In this document: piece by piece, positions 43,441 to 52,533 of the stretch
Layout: each line of letters begins with the position of its first letter
How positions within the stretch are numbered: position 1 is the first letter of the stretch
Source of the DNA: Halomonas elongata
GTDB taxonomy: Bacteria; Pseudomonadota; Gammaproteobacteria; Pseudomonadales; Halomonadaceae
Length of the DNA: 64,000 nucleotides
NCBI RefSeq assembly: GCF_029081005.1
Contig: NZ_JAJQTQ010000008.1
Location: forward strand, 62,001-126,000
Direction: 5' to 3'
Notes under the pieces: generated by a model
What the model was told of the DNA's origin: nothing
What the model saw: only the letters and a program-made list of their open reading frames with translations
Database searches by the model: none
Translations under genes and position numbers: made by a program

Positions 43441-44225
43441 GAAGACCCGTTCTCCGTCGAGTGGCCGTCTTGCGGCGCCCTGCCCTCGGCGACCAGTGCC
43501 TGACGAATCGCGGCGATGGCGGCGATAGATTCGGCGTTGTCGCCATGCACGCAGAGGGTGTCGGCCTGCAGCACGAGCCGGCTGCCATCGGTGGCGGTCA
43601 GCGGCTCGCCACGGGCGATACGGCGGGCCTGATCGACGATGATGTCGCGCTCGTGATGCACCGCCCCTGGCTCGCGTCGCGAGACCAGACGCCCATGGCC
43701 ATCGTAGGCGCGATCCGCGAAGGCCTCGCACCACAGCGTCACGCCGTGCTGGCGGGCCAGCTCCCGTTCGGCAGTGTTGTCCCGGGTAGCCATCACCATC
43801 AGGGGCAAGCCGGCATCGAAGGCCGCCAGGGCCCGCATCACGGCGGCCAGGATGGCATGGTCGCGCATCATGTCGTTGTAGAGGGCGCCATGGGGCTTCA
43901 CGTAGCCGAGCGAGCGTCCCTCGGCACGGCACATGCCGGCCAGGGCGCCGACCTGGTAGAGCACCAGGTTCTCGATCTCGGCGGGTGAACAGGCCATGGA
44001 ACGCCGCCCGAATCCCGTCAGGTCCGGATAGGCGGGATGTGCGCCCACCATCACGCCGTGGCGCCCGGCCAGGCGAACCGTTTCGCGCATCACGTCCGGG
44101 TCGGAGGCATGGAAACCACAGGCCACATTGGCCAGGTCCACATGGGGCATGACCTCGCTGTCCAGACCCATGGTCCAGGCGCCGAAGCTCTCGCCCATGT
44201 CGGCATTAAGGAGCAGAGGTTGCAT
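43437..44225 (-). CDS. pxpA: 5-oxoprolinase subunit PxpA (LamB/YcsF)
   Basis: A 262-residue protein with the LamB/YcsF signatures [63 protein letters not shown] and LCVHGDN. It is the hydrolytic subunit of the prokaryotic ATP-dependent 5-oxoprolinase, which recycles the oxoproline formed by spontaneous cyclisation of glutamine and glutamate. First gene of pxpABC, starting 37 bases after jetD on the same strand, so read-through from the defence operon is possible. Confidence 0.94.
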   Translation of the reverse strand: MQPLLLNADMGESFGAWTMGLDSEVMPHVDLANVACGFHASDPDVMRETVRLAGRHGVMVGAHPAYPDLTGFGRRSMACSPAEIENLVLYQVGALAGMCRAEGRSLGYVKPHGALYNDMMRDHAILAAVMRALAAFDAGLPLMVMATRDNTAERELARQHGVTLWCEAFADRAYDGHGRLVSRREPGAVHHERDIIVDQARRIARGEPLTATDGSRLVLQADTLCVHGDNAESIAAIAAIRQALVAEGRAPQDGHSTENGSS

Positions 44226-44262
44226 GTATCTTCCTTTCGCTCGTCGAGCGTTTCGACGGCGT

Positions 44263-45159
44263 TCAGTCCGAGGTCAGTGCCATGAGGCCGATGGGCGTCA
44301 AGGTGTCACCGAACCATTGCTGCTTGAGCCCGCGCTGCTCGTCGAGCAGTAGCGCCAGATAGCCACGCAGTGGATGCGAATCCGGTAACTGCTCGCGATG
44401 CTTGCGCAGTACGGACTGATCCGGCAGCTGCTCGGCTGGCACATGGTGCTGTGTGGCATGTTCGCGCAGCCACTCCAGGGGTGGCAACAGCATCTGCATG
44501 GCTCCACTGCCGAGGACGATACCCACGCCGCGAGGATCGAAGTCGCCAAGCCCCAGATGGGGCTTTCCGCCGGCCCTCCAGGCCTTGGCCAGTCGGCTGA
44601 AGCCTCCCCCGTAATGCGTGTCACCGCGATACACCACCAGCGGCTGTTGATACGCCGACAGCGCCTGGATATCGGGTGTGAATGCATGGAAGCTGTCGAG
44701 GTTCTCGACCATGACCAGGACATCGAAGGCCGACAGGTCCAGGTCGCGCCAGTCGACATCGAGAATCTCGCGATCGCCTTGCACGATTCCCGGACGGGAA
44801 CCCACCGTGGCGGTGTTCAACAGCACACGATGGGTACGCGGGCGTTCCCCGCGCCCCTTGTCTTCCAGGTCGCTCAGCGTGGCCTGTTCGGTGGTTGTCT
44901 TGCCCCTGGTGCTCGTGCCCAGCGGCGGATGCCCGAGGCTTTCGAGCAGCCCCTGTACCCTGGCGATCAATTCCCGGTCAAAACGCAGGGCCCGGTGGCG
45001 CCGATAGAGCTCGAGGTCCAGGCCGTGCTGGTCACACCAGGCGATGAACTCCCGGGTGGCGGCCAACTCGTCATTCTTCTCGACATAGGGCTGGCGGCGC
45101 AGCTTGTCGTGAATCTCGCTGAGCCAGCCATGCGTGCGGTTCTTCAGTACATCGGTCAT
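44263..45159 (-). CDS. jetD: Wadjet nuclease subunit JetD/MksG (TOPRIM)
   Basis: A 298-residue protein. The C-terminal half is TOPRIM-like: [13 protein letters not shown] carries the acidic E152, [12 protein letters not shown] follows, and [11 protein letters not shown] holds the D206-x-D208 pair. The N-terminal half ([20 protein letters not shown]) is helical and would bind the other subunits and DNA. JetD/MksG cleaves plasmid DNA extruded by the SMC complex in known Wadjet systems. The ATG overlaps the jetA stop as ATGA. All TOPRIM acidic residues are present, so the nuclease is probably active. The subtype was not assigned. Confidence 0.85.
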   Translation of the reverse strand: MTDVLKNRTHGWLSEIHDKLRRQPYVEKNDELAATREFIAWCDQHGLDLELYRRHRALRFDRELIARVQGLLESLGHPPLGTSTRGKTTTEQATLSDLEDKGRGERPRTHRVLLNTATVGSRPGIVQGDREILDVDWRDLDLSAFDVLVMVENLDSFHAFTPDIQALSAYQQPLVVYRGDTHYGGGFSRLAKAWRAGGKPHLGLGDFDPRGVGIVLGSGAMQMLLPPLEWLREHATQHHVPAEQLPDQSVLRKHREQLPDSHPLRGYLALLLDEQRGLKQQWFGDTLTPIGLMALTSD

Positions 45160-46400
45160 GCAGTATTCGCCAGTTGCAGGGTCACGTCGTGTATCAGCCG
45201 CAGGTCGTTGAAGCGGCTGGCGGGGCTCTCCGCTTGATGGAGGCGGAATGCGCGTTGCTCGCTGCGCGGCAGGCCCTGGTATTCGGCGATGACCTGGAAG
45301 AGCCAGATTTCCTCGCCCCATTCCATGTCGCTTGCCTGCAGGTAGGCGAGCGCGCTGATGCCCGCGGGGTCGGAATGGTCGATCACCGCCAGGTAGAAGC
45401 TTTCCACGTCCTGCTTGAGCGCCTGCTGGCGAGCCGCCACCAGACTCTGTTCCTCGACCTCGGCGGGCCTGGCGGCGGCGACCTCCTGGGGCTTGTGGAT
45501 CGGCGCCGGCAACTCGTGCACGAGCTCGGTCAGAAGCCGGGTATCCGGCTCGTGGTCCAGGGCGGGCGCGGCGGCGGCGGTCAATGGCGTCGCCTGGTTG
45601 ATCAGTTCCGGCACCTCGCTGCGGCGGGCATAGTTGCCCGGCACGAAATGGGGGTGCTCGCGCAGGAAGGCGGCCATGCCGCTGACCAGCCGACTGCGCG
45701 ATTGCTGCTGGCGAAAGCGCGCCATCAGTTCGGTGAGTCGGCTCTGTACCTCTCGCAGGCTGGTGTAATGCTGGCTGAGCTGACGCTGCAACTGGCTGAT
45801 CAGCAGCTTGCGCAGGGCGCCATCGGTGCCGACGAGCTCGATCAGTTCGTTGAAGTCGATCAGTTGCAGGCCGTCCAGCAGGCGCACGATCTGCTTCTGG
45901 GCCCGGTCGTTCTCGCGGATCTTGTCGTTGAGGCGGCTGACGAAGCCGAAGTCGCTGTTGAGGCGCTGCCAGAGGCTGTCAATGGCGTCGGCGAACCGAC
46001 CGTTGAGGTCATCCACCGCCTGACGCAGGCGCAGCAGCTGCTGTTCCTGCCGCCAGTGCTCTCCCTGGCTCAAGGCCTCGCGGTAGCTCTGCACCAGGGT
46101 GCGCAGCAGTTCCAGGGTCTCGCCCACATCGGCATTGACCTGGCGGCGGGTTTCGTCGGCCAGCATCTCGGCGATCAATTCGCGCACCCGGGGCGCCAGC
46201 TTGACGCCGCCCTGGTCGTCGGGACGCCAGACGATGCGCGCGGCCAGCAGGCGGCGCAGCGCCGTGTCGCTCAGCGTGTCCAGCGGCACCTCGTCACGGC
46301 TGTACCCCTGCATCAGGGCATCGGCGTGCTTGCCGAGCAGCGCCAGCCGCTCGACGCCGGTGGTGATCAGCCGGCTTTCCAGCTCGTGATCGTCGCTCAC
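45156..46400 (-). CDS. jetA: Wadjet kleisin subunit JetA/MksF
   Basis: About 414 residues. The true start is the GTG at 46400, which overlaps the jetB stop as GTGA; the longer frame to 46757 is a shadow of jetB. An N-terminal winged-helix part (VERLALLGKHADALMQGY and LSDTALRRLLAARIVW) is followed by a long helical middle (about 90-250) and a C-terminal domain, the layout of MukF/MksF kleisins. It bridges the two heads of the SMC dimer. Order after jetB and before jetD. Confidence 0.82.
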   Translation of the reverse strand: MSDDHELESRLITTGVERLALLGKHADALMQGYSRDEVPLDTLSDTALRRLLAARIVWRPDDQGGVKLAPRVRELIAEMLADETRRQVNADVGETLELLRTLVQSYREALSQGEHWRQEQQLLRLRQAVDDLNGRFADAIDSLWQRLNSDFGFVSRLNDKIRENDRAQKQIVRLLDGLQLIDFNELIELVGTDGALRKLLISQLQRQLSQHYTSLREVQSRLTELMARFRQQQSRSRLVSGMAAFLREHPHFVPGNYARRSEVPELINQATPLTAAAAPALDHEPDTRLLTELVHELPAPIHKPQEVAAARPAEVEEQSLVAARQQALKQDVESFYLAVIDHSDPAGISALAYLQASDMEWGEEIWLFQVIAEYQGLPRSEQRAFRLHQAESPASRFNDLRLIHDVTLQLANTA

Positions 46401-47023
46401 AGCAAGCTCTCCTGCGCCCTGGGCGTCTCGTCGTCGACGGGCAGTTTCTCTTCGTCGCGGATGAAGCGCACGAGGTCGACGAGGTAGTCGATCTTGCCGG
46501 TGACCAGGTAGACCTGGCGGTCGGCATGGGGCTGCAGCAGATAGCCGTGTTCCTTGAGCCGTTTGAAGACCTGCTTCATCTGGGCATCCAGCTGCTCGCT
46601 CTGCGAGCCGAAGAAGCTGTCGCCGGCGAGGCGCTCGAGCTGTTCGCGCAGGCTCTGGTTGTCCTCGCAGCGGGCGCTCAGTTCGGCGGGCTTGAGCACA
46701 TCGCCGGGCGCCACCAGGGCATCGTGCCCCAGGGCTTCCTGCATCAGCTGGAGCCATTCGAGCATCGGCATCAGGCTATGCAGGGTCTCGCCCAGTTGCC
46801 GGGACAGTTGCTCGCGTGCCTCGTCGTTGAGCTGCCGCCAGGCCAGGAAGTAGACGCTGCCTTCGGTGTTGGTGGCCAGCCGGCGATTGAGCGGGCGCAG
46901 ATAGGTGTCGATCTGCTCGCGCACGTCGTCGTCGGCGAGGCGGCGAAAGGCCCTGTCATCGCTGACCTCGCAGATGAACTCGCCGGCCAGCAGGCGTTCC
47001 AGCAGCGGACCATGTTCGATCAT
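46397..47023 (-). CDS. jetB: Wadjet subunit JetB/MksE
   Basis: A 208-residue protein with tandem winged-helix character, LLERLLAGEFICEVSDDRAF, FRRLADDDVREQIDTYLRPL, VYFLAWRQLNDEAREQL and a C-terminal QVFKRLKEHGYLLQPHADR. This is the pattern of MukE/MksE (DUF4194-like) proteins, which bind the kleisin and regulate the SMC ATPase. ATGA overlap with jetC. Assigned from domain pattern, length and position. Confidence 0.82.
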   Translation of the reverse strand: MIEHGPLLERLLAGEFICEVSDDRAFRRLADDDVREQIDTYLRPLNRRLATNTEGSVYFLAWRQLNDEAREQLSRQLGETLHSLMPMLEWLQLMQEALGHDALVAPGDVLKPAELSARCEDNQSLREQLERLAGDSFFGSQSEQLDAQMKQVFKRLKEHGYLLQPHADRQVYLVTGKIDYLVDLVRFIRDEEKLPVDDETPRAQESLL

Positions 47024-50000
47024 GACGGCACCTCCTCGTCAGCGCGTGCGGTCGTGCGTTCCTGCAGGCGCTCGGCCAGACGGCTCAGGCGCGGCTCGAT
47101 GCGTTTCAGACGACGCCGATTGGGTTGGGCGGCGTCGCGGTCGATCAGGTAACGGTTGTGGAACAGCAGAAGGACGTCGGATTCCGGGTTGGGAAAGGCC
47201 CCCACGATATGGATGCGGTTGCTGTCGCAGGCGTCGAACAGCGTCTCGACGTTGTGGTAGGCCAGGGTACCGATCTCGTCGATGGGCCAGTGAATGGCGA
47301 TCTCCGAGGGCCCACGCAGCAGCCGCGTGAAGGCCAGCAGGAACTTGCACAGGATCAGATAGGCCATGCCGTGACTCGAGGATTCGAGCAATTGGCGGTC
47401 GCTCTTGATCACCAGGTCGGTGCCGCCCTCGTTCAGGTGCAGTTCAAGACGCAGCAGGCTCTCGAAGCTGTACTGCTGGTCGTGACGCAGCAGATCGACG
47501 ACATCGGCCAGGGCGTCCAGGTAGTCGTCGCCGGGCAACGTCTGGGTGGAGTTCTCCCAGTCGCGGTAGAGCTGGGCGAAACGCTTGAGCGGCTCCCAGA
47601 AGCCCAGTTCGTCGATGGTCGACTGGATGCGCACTTCGGCCTTGCCGATGCCGTCGAGGCGCAGGTCGTCGGCGACTTCCTCGGACAAGCGGCGGCTCTG
47701 GGCGCTGATGCGCCGGTTGAGATCGCGGAAGACGGTAAAGAACTTGTCCAGGTCCGCACCGAGGTTGCGCCCCTGCTGGATCAATTGCTGCTGCTGGTCC
47801 TCGAGCAACTGGAGCATGCCACGCAACAATGGCAACTGGCGGCGCGGGCTGACGCCCTGCTCGTCGCCGTGGCCGCCGAGTTTGGCTCGCTCGGCATGCA
47901 GGGTATCGACGAAGCCCTGGCTGGCGCCCTTGATCAGGTCCCCTTCGACCTGCTCGCAGCCCTTGCGCAGCGTTTCCAGTTCACGGCCGCGATTGGTCAG
48001 GGCCTGGCGGGTGCGCTCGATGCGTTCGTGCACATCGCCGGGCACCTCGCCATCCGGCTGGCTGGCGGGCGCCAGGCCCAGCCCGTCGATCTGGCCCAGC
48101 AAGGGCTTGAGGGACTCGATGATCTCTCGCTCGCTGTCGCGGCGGGCCTTCAGTGACTTGGCCGATTCCTGGTGCGCCACCTTGGCGGCCTGGAAGTCGC
48201 TGCGGCATTGCTCACGCTGGTGCTGAGCGCTCTGCTTGTCGCGGGTCAGGGTCGCTTCGCGGTCGACCAGTTGTGGCTTGCGCTCGCCCCATTCGACGCG
48301 CATGAATCGGCTGTAGGCGTCGAGTTCCTCGCGACGGTTCTCGGTAACGCGAATCCGCTCCTGCAGCTCGGCGATGCGTCCGCGGGTGGATCTGAGCGTT
48401 TCCGGGTCGCCGCCCTGGTCCAGCAGCTCCTGGTCGAAGGCGGCTTCCAGTTCCTTGCACTGACGCTGGTGCTCGGCCTTGAGATCCTCGAGCTGCCGCC
48501 TGTGCTGCTCGATGCGGGCGTCGAAGCTCGCCAGCTGGCTCTGGCCGTCGGCCTTGAGCTCCAGGAGTTGCGCCTGGTGCGTCTGGTCGAGGGTGTCGAG
48601 GGCCTCGCGTTTCTCATCGCGCAGGGCCTGGTCGGCGGCCTGTTGGTTGGCCAGCGCCTCTTCGGCGACGCGCCGGCGTTCTTTCTGCTGCCGGACGTGA
48701 CGTTCCTGGAGTTGATGCCGGGCATCCAGAGCGTATTCGACTTCGTCATCGGCATGCTTCAGGGCGAGACGCGCCTGGCCGAGGGTTTCCTCGATACCCT
48801 GCACCCGTTCGTGGCAGGCCTTGAGCTGCTTCTCGGCGGCCTGGAGATCGGTTTCGGCCCGGGCGTACTCGACCTCGGCGGCCTCGATGGCAGCATTGAG
48901 ACTCGCCTCGTCACGGGCGTGGTCGGGCAGCTCGATGGCGGCCAGCTCGAGCGATACCCCGAAGAGGTCATCGTGTTCGGCCTCCGTCAGCCGTGGGGAG
49001 AGATCGCGTCGCTCGAGCAGTTCGGGAGCGATGACCTTGCCCAGTTGGTGCTCCCAGCCGGGACGGTGGTAGCGCATGAAATGACGCAGGCTGCCCTCGG
49101 CAGGATCGCGCTGCCGCTGGAGTTCCTGCCAGCGCTGCTCCGCACGATTGAGCTGCTGTTGGGCGTTTTCCCGTTCCTGCTCTGCCGTGTCGCGTTCGCG
49201 GCGCAGGGTCTCGTGCTCGCGGCGCAGGCCTTCGAGCCGACTGGCCGCGCCGTTGCGATCGCTCTGCGCCTGGTCGACCCGGGCCTGGGCCAGCTCGGCT
49301 TCCTGGACTTCCTCGGACGACTGGGCGGTCGAGGCAAGCTGCGCCTTGAGATCGGCCAGGCGTTCGATGCTCTGCTCGAGCCGTGACTGATAGGTGGCGT
49401 CCAGGTCGGCGCGCTGCGTATGGTACTGGGCTTCCAGCTCGCGCTCCGATGCCCACTGCTGCTCGTTGCGGGCCGACTTTTCGTCGCCCAGTTCGTCGAT
49501 GAGCGCCTGGATTTCATCGGTGCGGCGCGCCAGGTGATCGGCGAGCTCGCGCAGGCGGCCGTCGAGGCGCGAGCGGTTGGCCGCGGAGGCCTCTTCCATT
49601 ACCGTCAGGTGCTCCTGCCATTGCTGCACCTGTTCACGCCATTGGGGCAGCTCGGCCAGATCTCGCTCCAGGGCCGGCATATCGGCGTCGGCGTACTGTT
49701 CGTACTGCTGCTGAAGGTCGTTCAGGCTGCGCTGGGTGCGGTCCAGCTCGCTGGCGAGCTCGCTGATGCGGTCATTGAGCGCGTCGCGCGCCTGCTCGTA
49801 TTCGCGCTCGCGGGCCTGGAAGGCTTCCTGTTGCGTGTTGAGCTCGGCCTCGGTGTCGGCCAGGACACGCTCGGCCCGGTGACGGTCCGCGTCCAGTTGG
49901 GGCCCCAGCTGCCACAACGTCGTCTCCAGGTCGGCGATGTCCCGATCCACTTCCTCCAGGCGAGCCAGCGACTGTTGAAGCGGCTCGAGGCGCATCGACT

Positions 50001-50718
50001 GGCGCATCTGGGCGATCCACTCGCGGGCCTTGGTGTTGCGGATTCGGGTCACCGGCAGCTCGACGCCGTCTTCTTCGAAGATCGCCGCCAGCATGGTCTT
50101 GAGGGTATCCATCTTGCCCTCTTTGGCATGCACCGCCGAGATCAGCTTCTCCATGTGGCGGATGCGCCGCTCGGGCTTGACCAGGCTGAACCGGGCGGCG
50201 ATCTGGCGCAGCTTCAGGGCCTGGCGTCGATTGCCCTGCTGCTGGGTGAAGTCGTTCTGGATCACCGAGCGGTATTCCGAGGTCGCCTCGAGCTTGGAGG
50301 AAAAGTCGATGCCGGCACGGCGCAATCCGGCCAGCCAGTCGCCATATCCCAGGGCCACGACACCGTCGTCGCTCTCCACGAGATAGTCTTCGGGGCGATA
50401 CGGTGCGCCGACGAAGCGGTATTCCAGCCCGCCTTCCTTCTTGCGCATCAACACGGCCTGACAGACATTGCCGGCCTCGCGACGATACTCGTAGATCAGG
50501 TAGCTGTTGCGATGCGGCAGATAGAAGGCATCGAACTTCATCCGTGTCTTCGGCACGACCTTGTTGGGCAGCTCGCCGTAGAAGACCGGCACCAGGCGCT
50601 GCAGGGTGGTCTTGCCGGAGGCATTGGTGCCGCAGATATTGGTGTGGCCATCGACATCCAGTTCGACGACGCCTTCCAGGTGACCGTGAATCATCACGAT
50701 ACGTAACAGGTGGGCCAT
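47020..50718 (-). CDS. jetC: Wadjet SMC ATPase JetC/MksB
   Basis: A 1232-residue SMC-like motor. Walker A is GTNASGKTT at residues 30-38. Long coiled coils (about 270-560 and 700-1000, rich in Glu, Arg, Gln and Ala) flank a hinge-like region near 600-680. The C-terminal head has the signature SSHGMAYLILCKFLL and the Walker B IAIHWPIDEIGTL. The start is the ATG at 50718 with AAGGA five bases upstream; the frame to 50790 has no such site. Loop extrusion by this motor senses small circular DNA in known Wadjet systems. It is the first gene here, whereas the described order is jetA-jetB-jetC-jetD. Confidence 0.88.
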   Translation of the reverse strand: MAHLLRIVMIHGHLEGVVELDVDGHTNICGTNASGKTTLQRLVPVFYGELPNKVVPKTRMKFDAFYLPHRNSYLIYEYRREAGNVCQAVLMRKKEGGLEYRFVGAPYRPEDYLVESDDGVVALGYGDWLAGLRRAGIDFSSKLEATSEYRSVIQNDFTQQQGNRRQALKLRQIAARFSLVKPERRIRHMEKLISAVHAKEGKMDTLKTMLAAIFEEDGVELPVTRIRNTKAREWIAQMRQSMRLEPLQQSLARLEEVDRDIADLETTLWQLGPQLDADRHRAERVLADTEAELNTQQEAFQAREREYEQARDALNDRISELASELDRTQRSLNDLQQQYEQYADADMPALERDLAELPQWREQVQQWQEHLTVMEEASAANRSRLDGRLRELADHLARRTDEIQALIDELGDEKSARNEQQWASERELEAQYHTQRADLDATYQSRLEQSIERLADLKAQLASTAQSSEEVQEAELAQARVDQAQSDRNGAASRLEGLRREHETLRRERDTAEQERENAQQQLNRAEQRWQELQRQRDPAEGSLRHFMRYHRPGWEHQLGKVIAPELLERRDLSPRLTEAEHDDLFGVSLELAAIELPDHARDEASLNAAIEAAEVEYARAETDLQAAEKQLKACHERVQGIEETLGQARLALKHADDEVEYALDARHQLQERHVRQQKERRRVAEEALANQQAADQALRDEKREALDTLDQTHQAQLLELKADGQSQLASFDARIEQHRRQLEDLKAEHQRQCKELEAAFDQELLDQGGDPETLRSTRGRIAELQERIRVTENRREELDAYSRFMRVEWGERKPQLVDREATLTRDKQSAQHQREQCRSDFQAAKVAHQESAKSLKARRDSEREIIESLKPLLGQIDGLGLAPASQPDGEVPGDVHERIERTRQALTNRGRELETLRKGCEQVEGDLIKGASQGFVDTLHAERAKLGGHGDEQGVSPRRQLPLLRGMLQLLEDQQQQLIQQGRNLGADLDKFFTVFRDLNRRISAQSRRLSEEVADDLRLDGIGKAEVRIQSTIDELGFWEPLKRFAQLYRDWENSTQTLPGDDYLDALADVVDLLRHDQQYSFESLLRLELHLNEGGTDLVIKSDRQLLESSSHGMAYLILCKFLLAFTRLLRGPSEIAIHWPIDEIGTLAYHNVETLFDACDSNRIHIVGAFPNPESDVLLLFHNRYLIDRDAAQPNRRRLKRIEPRLSRLAERLQERTTARADEEVPS

Positions 50719-51100
50719 GCGCGTCCTTGATTCTCGCTGATAACCGAGCGTCCCGGCTCGCTGCGATGTCGGCAACCGGCGGCGAGTCATCGCGAGGGGG
50801 TTGTCTCCCCCTCGTCGCCTCGTCCACGGTGCGCTCGTCCATCGGAGCCGGGAATTTGCCTTGGCCCCTATATTGCCAGACTGTCGCTATAACCTCATGT
50901 CCGAGTAGGGCTATGCCGTCAGCATTGTCGCTTGGGGCTGATCCATCGACAGGCCTGCGAGGAGGCGCTATGAACCCATCCATGAGCGCTACCTACGCCA
51001 TCCATGGCGTAGGACCTCCTCTACGACCTGTCCCCGGCGCCCCTCGCCAGAACCTGCTGGGACAGTCCTCATGCCCGAAGTGGCATCGATCGCTTGGTCC
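50719..51100. promoter_or_regulatory. Leader of the jet operon with a strong hairpin
   Basis: No gene is seen in these 382 bases. At 50992-51013 two 10-base arms, CCTACGCCAT and ATGGCGTAGG, form a tight hairpin; the outer AGGAGG/CCTCCT pair (50960-50965 and 51014-51019) could extend it. It may end transcription of the oxidoreductase gene or be an intergenic repeat element. The promoter of the jet operon should lie left of it. Confidence 0.45.
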
Positions 51101-52510
51101 TCATTCAATCACCGAGGCGAAACAATCGTTCATCCGTTGCAGTGCGGGCTTGAGCAGCGGTGCCGGTTTGCCGCGGCGCATCAGCGCCTCTTCCCCGGCA
51201 TAGCTGAAGGTGATCGCTTGGGCGGCGAGCCAGCGCAAGGGTTCGACCTCCCAGCGCTTGATCAACTGCCGGTGACTGGCGTCGGCGAAGGCCCAGGGCA
51301 TCCGCGCCAGTTCGGTATCGCGCTCGAGGATCATGTCCGCCAGGGTTCGACCGAACAGGTGCGAGGCGGCCACGCCCTCGCCGGCATAGCCGCCCGCGGT
51401 GGCAAGGCCGTTGCGACGGTCGAGAATCGCGTGCGGGCGGAAGTTGCGCGACAGCCCAAGCGAACCGCCCCAGCCATGCTCGATCCTCACCCCTTCCAGG
51501 GCGGGCAGGAGATCCACCAGCAGGTCCCGCCGCATGCGTATGGCATCGTCGCCGATCGCCTGGTCGGCCTTGGACCTGGCCCCGAATCGATAGCTGCCAC
51601 GGGCACCGAAGACGATGCGTCCGTCGGCGCTGCGATGGCCGTAATTGATCAGCCGGCTGGCATCGGCGAAGGCGGGCCGCCCGACCATGCCGATTTCCTG
51701 CCAGAGGGCGTCCGATAGCGGCTCGGTGGCGATCACCAGGCTCTGCACCGGAATCACATGCCGCTTGAAATCATGGAAGCGATCGGCGTACCCCTCGGTG
51801 GCACAGACGATCATCGGTGACTCGACGCTCCCCTCGCGCGTGTTCACCTTGTTGTGCGCCAGGGTCTCGGCACGACTCTGCTCGTGGATCGTTACGCCCA
51901 GGCGTTCGACACGTTCGGCCAGGCCATTGACCAGCCTGGCCGGGTTCACGGTGGCGACCTGGCGATGGTAGATGCCGCCATGGCCGTTTCGGAATCGGGC
52001 CATCTCCGCGAGTTGGTCGGCATCCAGCCAGTGGCAGTCCGCCTCGCTGTGACCGAGTTCGTGCAGATGCTGCAGGTAGTCTCGCTGGATGGCGATCTGG
52101 TCCCGGTAGCGGGCCGCCGCGTAGATCGCACCGCCCTTGTTGAAGTCGGCAACGATCCCTTCGTGCGCCAGCACCCTGCCGATCTCATCGACGTTATCGG
52201 CCACCACGCCACAACAGGTTCGCCGCTCTTCCCGTGACAAGCCCCCGATGTGTCGTTCCAGCCCGGCGAGATTGCCCACGACCCAGCCGCCATTGCGACC
52301 CGAGGCGCCATGACCGACCCGTTCGGCCTCGAGCACAGTGACCTCCAGGTCGGGGGCAAGGCACTTCAGGTAATACGCGGTCCATAGCCCGGTAAAGCCG
52401 GCACCGACGATGGCGACATCGGCCTGGATATTCGCGGCCAGGTGCGGGCGCGACCGTGGCCGCTCGCCCAGGGTGGTGGTCCAGAAGTTGCGATGCGCGT
52501 CGTTGTGCAT
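51101..52510 (-). CDS. FAD-dependent amine/amino-acid oxidase (PuuB/DadA-like)
   Basis: A 469-residue flavoprotein of the DAO fold. The dinucleotide-binding ADVAIVGAGFTGLWTAYYL (about residues 29-47), VLEAERVGHGASGRNGGWV and the C-terminal GLATAGGYAGEGVAASHLFG are typical of gamma-glutamylputrescine-oxidase-like and glycine-oxidase-like enzymes. The start is the ATG at 52510, where the aligned N-terminus MHNDAHRNFWTTTLG begins, 24 bases after the transporter stop. It belongs to the leftward amine-catabolism operon. The substrate is not certain; it is one of two such oxidases in the cluster. Confidence 0.85.
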   Translation of the reverse strand: MHNDAHRNFWTTTLGERPRSRPHLAANIQADVAIVGAGFTGLWTAYYLKCLAPDLEVTVLEAERVGHGASGRNGGWVVGNLAGLERHIGGLSREERRTCCGVVADNVDEIGRVLAHEGIVADFNKGGAIYAAARYRDQIAIQRDYLQHLHELGHSEADCHWLDADQLAEMARFRNGHGGIYHRQVATVNPARLVNGLAERVERLGVTIHEQSRAETLAHNKVNTREGSVESPMIVCATEGYADRFHDFKRHVIPVQSLVIATEPLSDALWQEIGMVGRPAFADASRLINYGHRSADGRIVFGARGSYRFGARSKADQAIGDDAIRMRRDLLVDLLPALEGVRIEHGWGGSLGLSRNFRPHAILDRRNGLATAGGYAGEGVAASHLFGRTLADMILERDTELARMPWAFADASHRQLIKRWEVEPLRWLAAQAITFSYAGEEALMRRGKPAPLLKPALQRMNDCFASVIE

Positions 52511-52533
52511 GGCGTACCTGCTCGTCTCGGAGA

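Noticed and set aside
42724..43932. A 402-residue form of PxpB starting at 43932
   Set aside because: The first 164 residues are an Arg/Pro-rich shadow of pxpA; the ATGA overlap at 43440 gives the normal family length.
45156..46757. A 533-residue form of JetA starting at 46757
   Set aside because: Its first 119 residues are the shadow of jetB; the GTG at 46400 overlaps the jetB stop in the same way as the other gene junctions of the operon.
48172..50706. Long plus-strand frames opposite jetC
   Set aside because: Low-complexity Leu/Gly/Val-rich translations, as expected from the complement of coiled-coil coding DNA.
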